This document shows, piece by piece, positions 36,204 through 44,344 of a stretch of DNA of 48,144 bases. The DNA is from Chroococcus sp. CMT-3BRIN-NPC107 (GTDB taxonomy: Bacteria > Cyanobacteriota > Cyanobacteriia > Cyanobacteriales > Chroococcidiopsidaceae): contig JAHHGY010000029.1 of the NCBI GenBank assembly GCA_019359635.1, forward strand, positions 1 through 48,144, given 5' to 3'. The notes under the pieces were generated by a model. That model had not been told where the DNA came from, did not search any database, and was given only the letters and a program-made list of their open reading frames with translations. How positions within the stretch are numbered: position 1 is the stretch's first letter; every line of letters starts with the position of its first letter. The translations under genes were made by a program, and so were the position numbers.

Positions 36204-37657
36204 CTAGCCCGCAAGGTGGGAGCAATTGCCAACAATATTGTAAAAGTAGCACCTTCTCCTAGCTTGCTTTTGATCGAAATTGAGCCGCCGCAACGTTGTA
36301 AAAGCTGTTGAACAATAGTTAAGCCCAAACCAGCACCGCTACTATCATCAGCAGTAGGACGAATGCGATAAAAATGATCGAATACTCTCGCTATATCGCG
36401 TTCGGCAATGCCAATACCCGTGTCTTTCACTTCTAGCATTATCCGATCGCCCATGACGCGCGATCGCACCCAAACTTGACCTCCACGAGGGGTAAACTTA
36501 ATACTATTGTGTAATAAATTAATTGTTATTTGCTTCAGCCAAGAGTTGAAACATAATACTGGCGGTATTTGGTCTGGCAATGTATACGCCAGCATAATAC
36601 CTTTTTCTTGGGCTAGGGGTTGATAAGTGCTGACTACTCCCGGTACAATTTCGCTCAGTCGTACTGGCTGCAAAGGGGTATATTTTGGGGTTTGATCGAT
36701 TTCTAATAGTTCTAATAGACCATTAATTACCGAACTTTGGCGATCGCACTCGGTATGCAGCATTTGTAAATAACGCATTCGTTGCGGCGGTTTGAGGTGG
36801 GGGGAGTTGAGCAGACTTAGCGCTGTTTTCATATTGGTTAATGGCGTACGCAACTCTTGACTAGCGCGACGGAGCAATTCATTTTTGAGATTTACTGTGT
36901 TGAGCAATTCTTGATTTTTTTGTTCTAACTGGGTTGCGCGTTCAATTTTTGCTCGGCGGAGGATAGCATCGCAATATTGCAATTGTTTGATAGCGGCTTG
37001 ACTAATTAGCGTTCCTGAAGTTGGTGTCACCGTAAACAACGCATCCCAATTTTGCAATAGTTCTGTAAGTTGAGCTTGATTGCTAGACGTGGTTTTTTTA
37101 GTAGAATTTTTTGCTATAACTGAAACAATTTCTTGTTTAATTCCTGCTAGTACGCGCTCAATGACTGGAGGTTCGTAAGAGCAAATAGCTACTAATGAAG
37201 AACTTTGTTTTGGTTTATTGACTGGTTTTGATGGAGAAAGAACTTTAGTGATAGTACCTTGGCGCTGAACGCGGCGACGGTGCGCCAAGGCTAAACTACA
37301 AAATTGAGATGACAAAACCAAAATAAAATACTCGCGCTGTAACTTACTTGCCGGGGTTAATTTTACTGATATTAGTGAGGCAATTCGATCGCTTTGGGCA
37401 GTTTTATAAACGAAGCAATTATATATACCTTCACTCAAATTAGCTACACTGTAACGTTGAATTTCTGAATGCCAAATTTTGCCCGGTGGAAGCTTAAACC
37501 AAATTTGGGCGCGGATTTCTTGCTCAATAAGCAAGTCGATTGTTGCTCGTATTAAAGCTAACAAAGTAGCAGGAGTTACAGATAGTAATTGTGGGGGTAG
37601 CTCGGTACTAAGACTCAATTCATAAAGGCTAAGAGATTGCTTAAAAGAACTAACCAT
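36200..37657 (-). CDS. Histidine kinase paralogue lacking the phospho-His
   Basis: 485 residues. The N-terminal about 130 residues (SLYELSLSTELPPQLLSV ... REYFILVLSSQFCSLALAHRR) resemble a DICT sensory domain. A coiled linker leads to a DHp helix reading LLRRASQELRTPLTNMKTALSLL: the invariant His of the S-H-E-L-R-T-P-L motif is Gln267 (codon CAA). The ATPase domain is intact, with NLLHNSIKFTPRGG (380-393), DTGIGI (412-417), FDHFYRI and GAGLGLTI (441-448). It should bind ATP but cannot autophosphorylate on its own H-box. The plus-strand neighbour has the opposite defect. It could act as a kinase on that partner in trans. Confidence 0.87.
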   Translation of the reverse strand: MVSSFKQSLSLYELSLSTELPPQLLSVTPATLLALIRATIDLLIEQEIRAQIWFKLPPGKIWHSEIQRYSVANLSEGIYNCFVYKTAQSDRIASLISVKLTPASKLQREYFILVLSSQFCSLALAHRRRVQRQGTITKVLSPSKPVNKPKQSSSLVAICSYEPPVIERVLAGIKQEIVSVIAKNSTKKTTSSNQAQLTELLQNWDALFTVTPTSGTLISQAAIKQLQYCDAILRRAKIERATQLEQKNQELLNTVNLKNELLRRASQELRTPLTNMKTALSLLNSPHLKPPQRMRYLQMLHTECDRQSSVINGLLELLEIDQTPKYTPLQPVRLSEIVPGVVSTYQPLAQEKGIMLAYTLPDQIPPVLCFNSWLKQITINLLHNSIKFTPRGGQVWVRSRVMGDRIMLEVKDTGIGIAERDIARVFDHFYRIRPTADDSSGAGLGLTIVQQLLQRCGGSISIKSKLGEGATFTILLAIAPTLRAS

Positions 37658-37720
37658 ACTTATTTTCGTGATATTGCTTTGATAGGTACTTTATAGGAGC
37701 CTTCAAGAATTAGCAATTAG

Positions 37721-39208
37721 TTATGGAGAATTGATTGGACGTTTGCTTAAAGCATTTCTAGCTTGTTCGCGATCGTCAAAGTGGATTTTTTCTGTACCAA
37801 GAATTTGATAATCTTCGTGACCTTTTCCGGCAATCAGTACGCCATCTCCAGGTTGTGCTTGCATAATCGCCTCATTAATTGCCGTCGCGCGATCGCTTAT
37901 TACAATTGGTTTAATGTTTGAGGGAATCCCAGCAAGAATGTCTTGCAATATTTGTTCGGGGTTTTCGGTGCGGGGATTGTCGGAAGTTACCACCGCAATA
38001 TCAGCAAGTTCGGCGGCTATTTTACCCATTTTTGGGCGTTTGGTGCGATCTCTGTCGCCTCCACAACCAAAAACGCAGATCATTCTCCCACTAATAAAAG
38101 GACGGGCGGCAATAAGTAAGTTTTCCAAACTATCGGGGGTATGGGCGTAATCTACAATCGTGCTGATATCTTGGTTTGGCGATATCTGCACTCTTTCCAT
38201 GCGTCCCGGTACGCCGGAAAAATCTGGCAACTTTTGCACAATTAGCTGTAAATCTACACCTAAATGTAATGCTGTGCCTACGGCGGCTAGAAGGTTGGCT
38301 AAGTTGTATTGTCCAACTAAAGGCGATTCAAAAGCAATGTCACCTTTGGAAGTGTGCAGAGTGCCGCTAACCCCGGCTGGTTGGTATTTTAAGTCGGTGG
38401 TATATAAGTCTGCCGTGCGATCGCTGACGCTATAACTCCATACTGGGGACTGTATTTGTTTAATTAGGCGATCGCTTATCGGGTCGTCAATATTGATTAT
38501 TGCTAGTCCTTGCAGATATTCGGGGCTAAATAACAAAGCTTTTGCTTGAAAATAATCCTCCATATCTTTGTGATAATCAAGGTGATCTTGAGTCAAGTTA
38601 GTAAACACTGCAACGTCAAATTCGCAGCTTTTTACCCTTCCTTGCGCCAAGGCGTGGGAACTAACTTCCATAATGCCAAACTTACAACCAGCATCCCGCG
38701 CTTGGGCAAACTGTTGTTGCAATTCCACCGCAAAAGGTGTTGTATGCGCCGCAGTTTTTTCAAAACCTGCCCAACGAGTGTAAAGCGTCCCCATAAGGGC
38801 GGTAGATAGCTGCGCTTGGGTTAAGAAATATTCAATTAAGTGGGTAGTTGTAGTTTTGCCATTAGTCCCCGTCACGCCGACAAGTTGCATTTGCTTGGTG
38901 GGATTGCCATAAAAAGCCGCCGCTACAGCCGCGCAAGCCGATACCATATCTGAAGCGCCAATTACAAGGGGGTTATTAGCTTCTGTAGCAATTTGAGATG
39001 ATACTATAGCGCCTATTGCCCCGGATGCGATCGCGCTTGACCAAAATTCTCCTCCATCAACCCGCGTTCCAGGCATTCCAATAAACAAGTCTCCCGGCTG
39101 GCAAGCATGAGAATTGGTAGTTAAACCTTTTACTTCTTCCTCCATTGCTGGATGTTGGGGAGACAAAGAAAGATTGCTAACTTGACTTAATAATTGGCTT
39201 AATTTCAT
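37721..39208 (-). CDS. murE: UDP-MurNAc-tripeptide synthetase MurE
   Basis: Mur ligase that adds meso-diaminopimelate to UDP-MurNAc-Ala-Glu in peptidoglycan synthesis; 495 residues. The ATP loop is GVTGTNGKTTTTHLIEYF. Central-domain signatures are MEVSSHALAQGRV and FTNLTQDHLDYHKDMEDYF, with the carbamoylated Lys in QAKALLF. The C-terminal domain has GCGGDRDRTKRPKMG and the DAP-specificity motif DNPR in TSDNPRTENP, which shows that the added residue is diaminopimelate and not lysine. The gene lies 5 bases after the glutaredoxin-like gene, so they form one transcript. Confidence 0.97.
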   Translation of the reverse strand: MKLSQLLSQVSNLSLSPQHPAMEEEVKGLTTNSHACQPGDLFIGMPGTRVDGGEFWSSAIASGAIGAIVSSQIATEANNPLVIGASDMVSACAAVAAAFYGNPTKQMQLVGVTGTNGKTTTTHLIEYFLTQAQLSTALMGTLYTRWAGFEKTAAHTTPFAVELQQQFAQARDAGCKFGIMEVSSHALAQGRVKSCEFDVAVFTNLTQDHLDYHKDMEDYFQAKALLFSPEYLQGLAIINIDDPISDRLIKQIQSPVWSYSVSDRTADLYTTDLKYQPAGVSGTLHTSKGDIAFESPLVGQYNLANLLAAVGTALHLGVDLQLIVQKLPDFSGVPGRMERVQISPNQDISTIVDYAHTPDSLENLLIAARPFISGRMICVFGCGGDRDRTKRPKMGKIAAELADIAVVTSDNPRTENPEQILQDILAGIPSNIKPIVISDRATAINEAIMQAQPGDGVLIAGKGHEDYQILGTEKIHFDDREQARNALSKRPINSP

Positions 39209-39213
39209 ATTTA

Positions 39214-39507
39214 CTACGCTTCACCTAATTGGGCTGATTGTCCATCACTCGATAAATATTTCTGTAGCATTTGTTGCAATTGCATTGTACTAGCACGGGG
39301 TGAAGGACGAGGTAAAACTTGTTCTTTACCCGCAGACATCCTACAGATTACCGGAACTTCGTATTGATAAACATTAAACCAATCGGGGCGGGTGGTGATA
39401 TCGCGAATTTCTAAGTCAAAGTTTAGATTAGGGCGAATTTGTTGGAGTTTTTCTTCTAAACCTTCGCACAAGTGGCAGCCCGGTTTACTGTACAAAATTA
39501 GTTGCAT
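39214..39507 (-). CDS. Glutaredoxin family protein
   Basis: 97 residues of the small thioredoxin-fold glutaredoxin-like (DUF836) family. The N-terminus LILYSKPGCHLCEGLEEKL has the redox motif Cys-His-Leu-Cys at about 10-13. The cis-Pro is in YEVPVICR. A second Cys follows the cis-Pro. The role is probably thiol-disulfide exchange with an unknown partner. It is directly upstream of murE on the same strand. It is divergent from cysH, a reductase that takes electrons from thioredoxin-type proteins, but a functional link is only a guess. Confidence 0.88.
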   Translation of the reverse strand: MQLILYSKPGCHLCEGLEEKLQQIRPNLNFDLEIRDITTRPDWFNVYQYEVPVICRMSAGKEQVLPRPSPRASTMQLQQMLQKYLSSDGQSAQLGEA

Positions 39508-39604
39508 TGCGATCGCGCCTGTTAAATTATCAATGTAAAACTACTACACTTTCTAGAGAGCGGCATATTTCGATATTCTGGAATAAGAAGTAACAAAAAT
39601 AATT

Positions 39605-40330
39605 ATGAGCCTTTCCATCGAATCACCCAACGCCGCCGCCAAATTCGATCTAGCCGAGTTGAACCAAAAATACGACACCGCCCATCCTAAAGATGTTTTA
39701 GCTTGGTGTGTCGAAAACATTACCAGTGGATTAGTTCAAGCCAGCGCCTTCAATGTAGATGATATCGTCATTACTGATATACTTTACCGCGACCTCCAGC
39801 ACCCAGTTCCGGTAATATTTCTCGATACTTTATATCACTTCCCCCAAACTTTAGAATTAGTAGGCAAAGTTAAAGAGTTATACAACTTAAACCTCAAAAC
39901 CTACAAAATGCCCGACCTCAACAGCCGGGAAGCTTTCGCCGCCAAGTACGGAGACGCATTGTGGGATAAAGATATTAGCCAATTCCACCAAATTACTAAA
40001 ATTGAACCCTTACAACGGGGACTAGCAGAACTAAATACAACCGCTTGGATTACTGGTCGTCGCCGCGATCAAGCAAATACTCGCCAAGATATGCCTATAT
40101 TTGAAGTAGATGGCAATCAGCGCCTTAAAGTCAATCCGATTGCTAGTTGGACGCGCAAAGAAACTTGGGCTTATGTATTTAAACACGGTGTTATTTACAA
40201 TCCTCTGCACGACCAAGGCTACCCTAGCATTGGCGACGAACCCATTACAACCCAAGTAGGCGAGGGCGAAGACGAACGCGCTGGACGCTGGCGGGGAATG
40301 GGTAAAACTGAATGTGGCATCCACATCTAA
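39605..40330 (+). CDS. cysH: Phosphoadenylyl-sulfate reductase CysH
   Basis: Thioredoxin-dependent reductase that turns PAPS into sulfite in assimilatory sulfate reduction; 241 residues. The PP-loop nucleotide site lies in QASAFNVDDIVITDILYRD, followed by PVIFLDTLYHFPQTLEL. TGRRRDQANTRQDMP is the substrate-binding stretch. The C-terminus ends KTECGIHI with the catalytic Cys. The Cys pairs that bind a 4Fe-4S cluster in APS-type reductases are absent: the equivalent of the usual CCRIRKVEPL reads FHQITKIEPL, which indicates the PAPS-using class. ATG at 39605. Confidence 0.93.
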   Translation: MSLSIESPNAAAKFDLAELNQKYDTAHPKDVLAWCVENITSGLVQASAFNVDDIVITDILYRDLQHPVPVIFLDTLYHFPQTLELVGKVKELYNLNLKTYKMPDLNSREAFAAKYGDALWDKDISQFHQITKIEPLQRGLAELNTTAWITGRRRDQANTRQDMPIFEVDGNQRLKVNPIASWTRKETWAYVFKHGVIYNPLHDQGYPSIGDEPITTQVGEGEDERAGRWRGMGKTECGIHI

Positions 40331-40376
40331 AACTTCTTGATTTCTACAAACACGCGCTGAGTACTATAGGTTATCA

Positions 40377-41669
40377 ATGCTAAAAATCCTCCATCTGTCT
40401 GATATCCATATGGGAAGCGGCTTCACTCACGGCAAGCTTAACCCCGAAACTGGTTTAAATACACGCTTGGAGGATTTTGTCAGTACGTTGTCTAGATGTA
40501 TCGACCAAGCTTTAGCCGAACCTGTAGATTTAGTATTATTTGGCGGTGATGCTTTTCCCGATGCTACACCACCGCCTTACGTTCAAGAAAAGTTTGCTAC
40601 ACAATTTCGCCGCTTGGTTGATGCCCAAATACCTACAGTGTTGCTTGTAGGCAATCACGATCAGCATTCCCAAGGGATGGGCGGGGCGAGTTTATGTATT
40701 TATCGTACTTTGGGCGTACCGGGCTTTGTAGTGGGCGACAGATTAACAACCCATCTAATCCAAACCCGTAATGGTGCAGTTCAAATAATCACGCTTCCTT
40801 GGTTAACTCGTTCTACCTTGTTAACCCGTCCTGAAACTGAAGGCTTATCAATTACCGATATCAACGATATGTTGATAGAACGTTTGCGAACAGCAATGGA
40901 AGGAGAAGTTCGCCGTTTAGATCCCCAATTGCCAACGGTGCTTTTGGGACACTTAATGATTGACAACGCTAATTTGGGTGCTGAACGCCTTTTAGCCGTA
41001 GGTAAAGGGTTTACTATTCCTTTGTCGTTAATCACCCGTCCTTGCTTCGATTACGTGGCGCTAGGTCACGTCCACCGCCACCAAAACCTGAATAAATCCA
41101 ACGATCCGCCTGTAATTTATCCTGGTAGTATTGAGCGCGTTGATTTTAGCGAAGAAAAAGAAGATAAAGGCTATGTCAAAGTTTCTTTAGAAAAGGGGAA
41201 AGTAGAGTGGGAATTTTGCCCATTGCAAGTTCGGAAGTTTCAGACAATTAAAGTAGATGTGTCTAAGGCGACGGAACCTCACGAGCAATTGATGAAAGCG
41301 ATCGCTAAATATACTATTGAGGATGCGGTAGTTCGGCTAATTTATCAACTTGGCTCCGAACAAATAGATAAAATTGATAGCACTGCTATTCATAACGCCC
41401 TAAATTCAGCCCATAGTTATACAATTCAACCAGAATTAATTAGCCAGTTAGCTAGACCGCGTTTGCCAGAATTAGGAGCAGGTAGTGCGATCGACCCAAT
41501 GGAAGCATTGACAGCTTACATAAATAATCGCCAAGACCTTAAAGAAATATCTGGTTTAATGATGGAAGCCGCTCATAAATTGCTATCGGCTAAGACTGAA
41601 GAAGTTTGGTTTGATACAGTTAACGAATCCACAGCTAATAATCAAAATGGTCAATTACGCTTACTTTAA
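40377..41669 (+). CDS. sbcD: DNA repair exonuclease SbcD/Mre11-like
   Basis: Metallophosphoesterase nuclease of 430 residues, the Mre11 homologue of the SbcCD complex that cuts DNA hairpins and blocked ends. Phosphoesterase motifs in order: LHLSDIHMGSG (5-15), LVLFGGDAFPD, LLVGNHDQHSQG, LLGHLMIDNAN, and ALGHVHRHQNLN with the metal His pair. The region after about 270 is the capping domain. No sbcC is adjacent in this window. ATG at 40377, 46 bases after cysH on the same strand; an unlinked function suggests separate expression. Confidence 0.9.
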   Translation: MLKILHLSDIHMGSGFTHGKLNPETGLNTRLEDFVSTLSRCIDQALAEPVDLVLFGGDAFPDATPPPYVQEKFATQFRRLVDAQIPTVLLVGNHDQHSQGMGGASLCIYRTLGVPGFVVGDRLTTHLIQTRNGAVQIITLPWLTRSTLLTRPETEGLSITDINDMLIERLRTAMEGEVRRLDPQLPTVLLGHLMIDNANLGAERLLAVGKGFTIPLSLITRPCFDYVALGHVHRHQNLNKSNDPPVIYPGSIERVDFSEEKEDKGYVKVSLEKGKVEWEFCPLQVRKFQTIKVDVSKATEPHEQLMKAIAKYTIEDAVVRLIYQLGSEQIDKIDSTAIHNALNSAHSYTIQPELISQLARPRLPELGAGSAIDPMEALTAYINNRQDLKEISGLMMEAAHKLLSAKTEEVWFDTVNESTANNQNGQLRLL

Positions 41670-41822
41670 TTGTTTGTGTCCTTTTTGCGCTAGGGTTATT
41701 GATTAAGAAAGTTTAACTAATATCACTTCATTTAGATATATTAGACGGAGCAACGTCGTTCATCTCAAAGGCTACGGCTTCATCCAGGCTTTTGCCATCT
41801 TTCTTGCTTTTTTGCAAGAGGT
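41670..41822. other. Spacer between sbcD and tonB 3' ends
   Basis: 153 bases between convergent genes. CTTGC-TTTTTT-GCAAG (about 41803-41818) is a short hairpin close to the tonB stop. No gene is supported. Confidence 0.35.
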
Positions 41823-43442
41823 CTAATCATTAGGATTCACTGTTGGTTGCGGATTCTGTTGTAGTTGACGTAGAGACTGCCGCAGTTTAGTTTGACTATT
41901 AGATGTAGTTTGACTCGGACTTTGACGCTGACGGCGCAGAGATTGGCGCAACCTCGTTTGATTACCGGATGCAGTTGACCGTAACCGTCTGACAGGTTGA
42001 GGTTGTAGGGGCTGACGACGTAGAGATTGGTGCAATCTCGTTTGACTACCAGATGAAGTTGACGGTAAGCGTCTGACAGATTGAGGTTGCACTCGTCGCT
42101 GCCGTCTAGGTGTAGATGGGGCAGTGCGACGAGGCAACGAGGTGGCAGCAGGTTGGGTAGTAGCAGTTGTTCTCTCAGTCGCAGGAGTCCTTGTTGCATT
42201 TTGAGTCTCAGAGGAGCGCTTTCTCCTTGTGGCTTGTCTTCGGCGATCGCGAAGTTGACGCGATCGCTCTGACCCCTCAATTGCAAAATCAACTTTGGCA
42301 CTGAGTCCCTCTCTAGCACCGTTTGGAGTATTAAATTTCCAGTTCCTTGCCGCCCGGATAGCTGCTGCATCCAAGTCTGAATTACCACTAGATTCTGCTA
42401 CCCGAACATTGGTGACATTACCTTTGTCATTAACATCGACTTTGATTTTAGTAGTGCCTTCCACTCCTCGCCGTCGAGCACTGTTTGGATACTTTGGTTT
42501 GCTACAGTCACGACAAGCCAGACGACCCTCTGCGGAATCTGTTGAATCACCGTTTTTATTGTCAGAGCCTCGCCTTATAGCTCCCGATCCTGTAGCTACT
42601 GTTGAGTCCCTGCCGTTGCCTGTACCTGTACCTGTACCACTGCCGTTGCCTGCCCGATTGCCTGTACCACTGCCGTTGCCCGTACCTGTACCACTGCCGT
42701 TGCCTGCCCGATTGCCTGTACCTGTACCACTGCCTGCCCGATTGCCTGTACCGCCAGGAGCATTGCTCCCATTACCCACTCCACTAAGGTTCTCTGACAA
42801 GCCTGTTTTATTTGTGGCAATTCCTTGGTTTTCTCTAGAGTCTCTTATTCCTCTGAGCTGCGCTGTTAATTTTTCATTTGGCTTCGCGTCTTGTGGAGAT
42901 TGATTGACTGCAACAGAGGGCTTAGAGGTTAATGCTAGACGAGCAGATTGGATAGGTGAGGTCGTAACAACAGGTTTAGGTTGCTTAGGGATTTCTGGAG
43001 TTGGAGATTGGGCTGTTGTTTGCTTTGGTGGGGTTGGTGTCTTTAAGTTCTCGACAACTTCTTTCTTTTGAAGATTTTTAAACGACTTGGGCTGTTTCTG
43101 GATAACCACCGATGGCAAAGATGGAGCGAAGCCTTGCGCGATCGCTATGGATGAGGGTGCAGACACAACTTTGCTGGGTGTATTGTCCTGACTAGAGCTA
43201 TTGGACGATTTCTCTTTAGCTTCTTCAACGGGTTTTTCTATTTCCAAAGTATAAGGCTCGACGAGCGTCAATTCTATTGGCTCATCTGCCAACGGGGTCA
43301 CTCTGTCCAAAAGATTGCTAACACCGAAACCTAGCACCCCAATATGTAGTGCTACCGAGCCAATCAAACCGTAAGCGAGAAAAGACCTGAGAGTTTCTGC
43401 TGCTTCTTTTCTCTGCTGGGCAGCTATGGTGGAAAAACCCAT
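41823..43442 (-). CDS. tonB: Energy transducer TonB with Arg-rich C-terminal tail
   Basis: TonB links the ExbB-ExbD proton motor to outer-membrane receptors for siderophores or cobalamin. The 539 residues show: a cytoplasmic N-end and one TM helix at about 24-44, ending at LTLVEP (59-63); a Lys/Pro-rich periplasmic spacer at 133-160; a Gly/Asn/Thr repeat (GTGNRAGNGSG type) at 221-280; and the TonB C-terminal domain at about 309-391, with PKYPNSARRRGVEGTTKIKVDV, SSGNSDLDAAAIRAARNWKF. Unusually, a further about 148 residues follow (392-539), rich in Arg, Gln, Ser and Thr, with two close 26-residue repeats (452-477, 480-505) and a third partial one (513-529). It is divergent from exbB. ATG at 43442. 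Confidence 0.92.
   Translation of the reverse strand: MGFSTIAAQQRKEAAETLRSFLAYGLIGSVALHIGVLGFGVSNLLDRVTPLADEPIELTLVEPYTLEIEKPVEEAKEKSSNSSSQDNTPSKVVSAPSSIAIAQGFAPSLPSVVIQKQPKSFKNLQKKEVVENLKTPTPPKQTTAQSPTPEIPKQPKPVVTTSPIQSARLALTSKPSVAVNQSPQDAKPNEKLTAQLRGIRDSRENQGIATNKTGLSENLSGVGNGSNAPGGTGNRAGSGTGTGNRAGNGSGTGTGNGSGTGNRAGNGSGTGTGTGNGRDSTVATGSGAIRRGSDNKNGDSTDSAEGRLACRDCSKPKYPNSARRRGVEGTTKIKVDVNDKGNVTNVRVAESSGNSDLDAAAIRAARNWKFNTPNGAREGLSAKVDFAIEGSERSRQLRDRRRQATRRKRSSETQNATRTPATERTTATTQPAATSLPRRTAPSTPRRQRRVQPQSVRRLPSTSSGSQTRLHQSLRRQPLQPQPVRRLRSTASGNQTRLRQSLRRQRQSPSQTTSNSQTKLRQSLRQLQQNPQPTVNPND
42600..42750 (-). repeat. Minisatellite coding the Gly-rich TonB spacer
   Basis: Inside tonB, units such as GTTGCC, TGTACC and GCCTGCCCGATT alternate (read on the plus strand) across about 150 bases and encode GTG-NRAGNGSG-type repeats. 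The pattern is imperfect but clearly tandem. Repeat number probably varies between strains and would change the spacer length. Confidence 0.75.
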
Positions 43443-43559
43443 ACTTTGTTGCTATTCTTTTTCACTAATTCAACTAAACATTAGGACGAATAGGATTAAA
43501 AGTCAAGCGAATAATGAAAGTTAGTTATAAATTTGCTTGCAGATGCAACCAATAAAAAC

Positions 43560-43598
43560 TTGACATTAATTCTCATTTAACTTATTCTCACTTGAGAA
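43560..43598 (+). promoter_or_regulatory. exbB promoter with Fur-like repeats
   Basis: TTGACA (43560-43565), a 17-base spacer and TATTCT (43583-43588) form a good sigma-70 promoter. ATTCTCA occurs twice, 15 bases apart (43569-43575 and 43584-43590), and the second continues as the palindrome TTCTCA-CT-TGAGAA (43585-43598). These AT-rich repeats cover the spacer and -10 box, as Fur sites do at iron-uptake genes. Fur binding is inferred from context and resemblance only. Confidence 0.55.
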
Positions 43599-43606
43599 GT
43601 GATATC

Positions 43607-43664
43607 AGCTCTACTGGTTATGAACAGTCATCCAGCAGGCTGACTGTTCATAACCAGTAGAGCT
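43607..43664 (+). repeat. 24-bp perfect inverted repeat in the exbB leader
   Basis: The left arm 43607-43630 (starting AGCTCTACTGG) is the exact reverse complement of the right arm 43641-43664 (ending CCAGTAGAGCT), with a 10-base loop TCCAGCAGGC. It lies between the predicted transcription start and the ribosome site AGAGG (43665-43669), and the exbB ATG is at 43676. No U-run follows, so it is not a simple terminator. As RNA it would form a very stable hairpin next to the start site. Confidence 0.9.
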
Positions 43665-43675
43665 AGAGGCTATGT

Positions 43676-44344
43676 ATGAGCATAAGTAATTTGTTTGCCG
43701 CAGGTGGGATTGTTATGTACCCTCTGTTGGCGTTTTCGCTAGCGGCGATCGCGCTAATTATTGAACGCTGTTTGTTTTGGTACAAGATCAGCCGACGGCA
43801 ACGCCGTGCGATCCGCGATATATTAGCCGCCTATCGTAATGATTCAGAGCTTGTTCTATCCAAGCTCCGACAAAATGGCGATCTGCCAATTGTTCGTATT
43901 TTTTTAGAAGCCCTAGAGCTAGATTATGCTCCGCCTCACGCCTTTCGTCTTGCCTTAGAAGGTGCAACTCAAGCAGAACTGCCGATACTACAGCGATTTA
44001 ATACAGTTTTTTCAACTATTATTACGGGCGCTCCTCTACTTGGGTTATTAGGAACGGTTTTGGGTCTGATTCGTACCTTTGCTAATATCGACATTGGCAA
44101 TACGGGCGGCGAAGGGGTGGGAGAAGTAACTGCGGGCATCAGTGAAGCTCTGGTTTCTACTGCTTCTGGTATGGTGGTTGCTATTGTAACCCTCCTTTTC
44201 TACGGTTTATTCAGAGGCTTTTATAAGCGACAGTTAGCTTTGATTCACGAGTATGGCAACCAGCTAGAGGTATTGCACTTGTTTCGATACGAAGATCGAC
44301 AAACTGACGTGGGAATAAAAAGTAAAGAACAGGGAAGAAAGTGA
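43676..44344 (+). CDS. exbB: ExbB/TolQ-type proton channel protein
   Basis: Membrane subunit of the proton-driven motor that powers TonB. The 222 residues carry a first TM helix at about 7-30 (FAAGGIVMYPLLAFSLAAIALIIERCLFWY), a cytoplasmic loop, and two further helices: FNTVFSTIITGAPLLGLLGTVLGLI at about 105-130 and ALVSTASGMVVAIVTLLFYGLF at about 161-182. The GLLGTVLGLI and the polar residue pattern are those of MotA/TolQ/ExbB channels. The exbD gene overlaps by four bases (ATGA), so the two are translationally coupled. The leader has a Fur-like promoter and a large hairpin. Confidence 0.95.
   Translation: MSISNLFAAGGIVMYPLLAFSLAAIALIIERCLFWYKISRRQRRAIRDILAAYRNDSELVLSKLRQNGDLPIVRIFLEALELDYAPPHAFRLALEGATQAELPILQRFNTVFSTIITGAPLLGLLGTVLGLIRTFANIDIGNTGGEGVGEVTAGISEALVSTASGMVVAIVTLLFYGLFRGFYKRQLALIHEYGNQLEVLHLFRYEDRQTDVGIKSKEQGRK

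Noticed and set aside
42600..42750. Short repeats considered as a CRISPR array
   Set aside because: Units are 6-18 bases, lack unique spacers and are in frame within the TonB coding sequence.
42081..42903. Long plus-strand frames opposite tonB
   Set aside because: They mirror the repetitive tonB sequence; low-complexity Leu/Pro/Val strings are what the reverse frame of a Gly/Thr repeat gives.
43607..43664. Hairpin considered as a transcription terminator or riboswitch
   Set aside because: No U-run follows and no known aptamer core is visible; it is a simple perfect stem.
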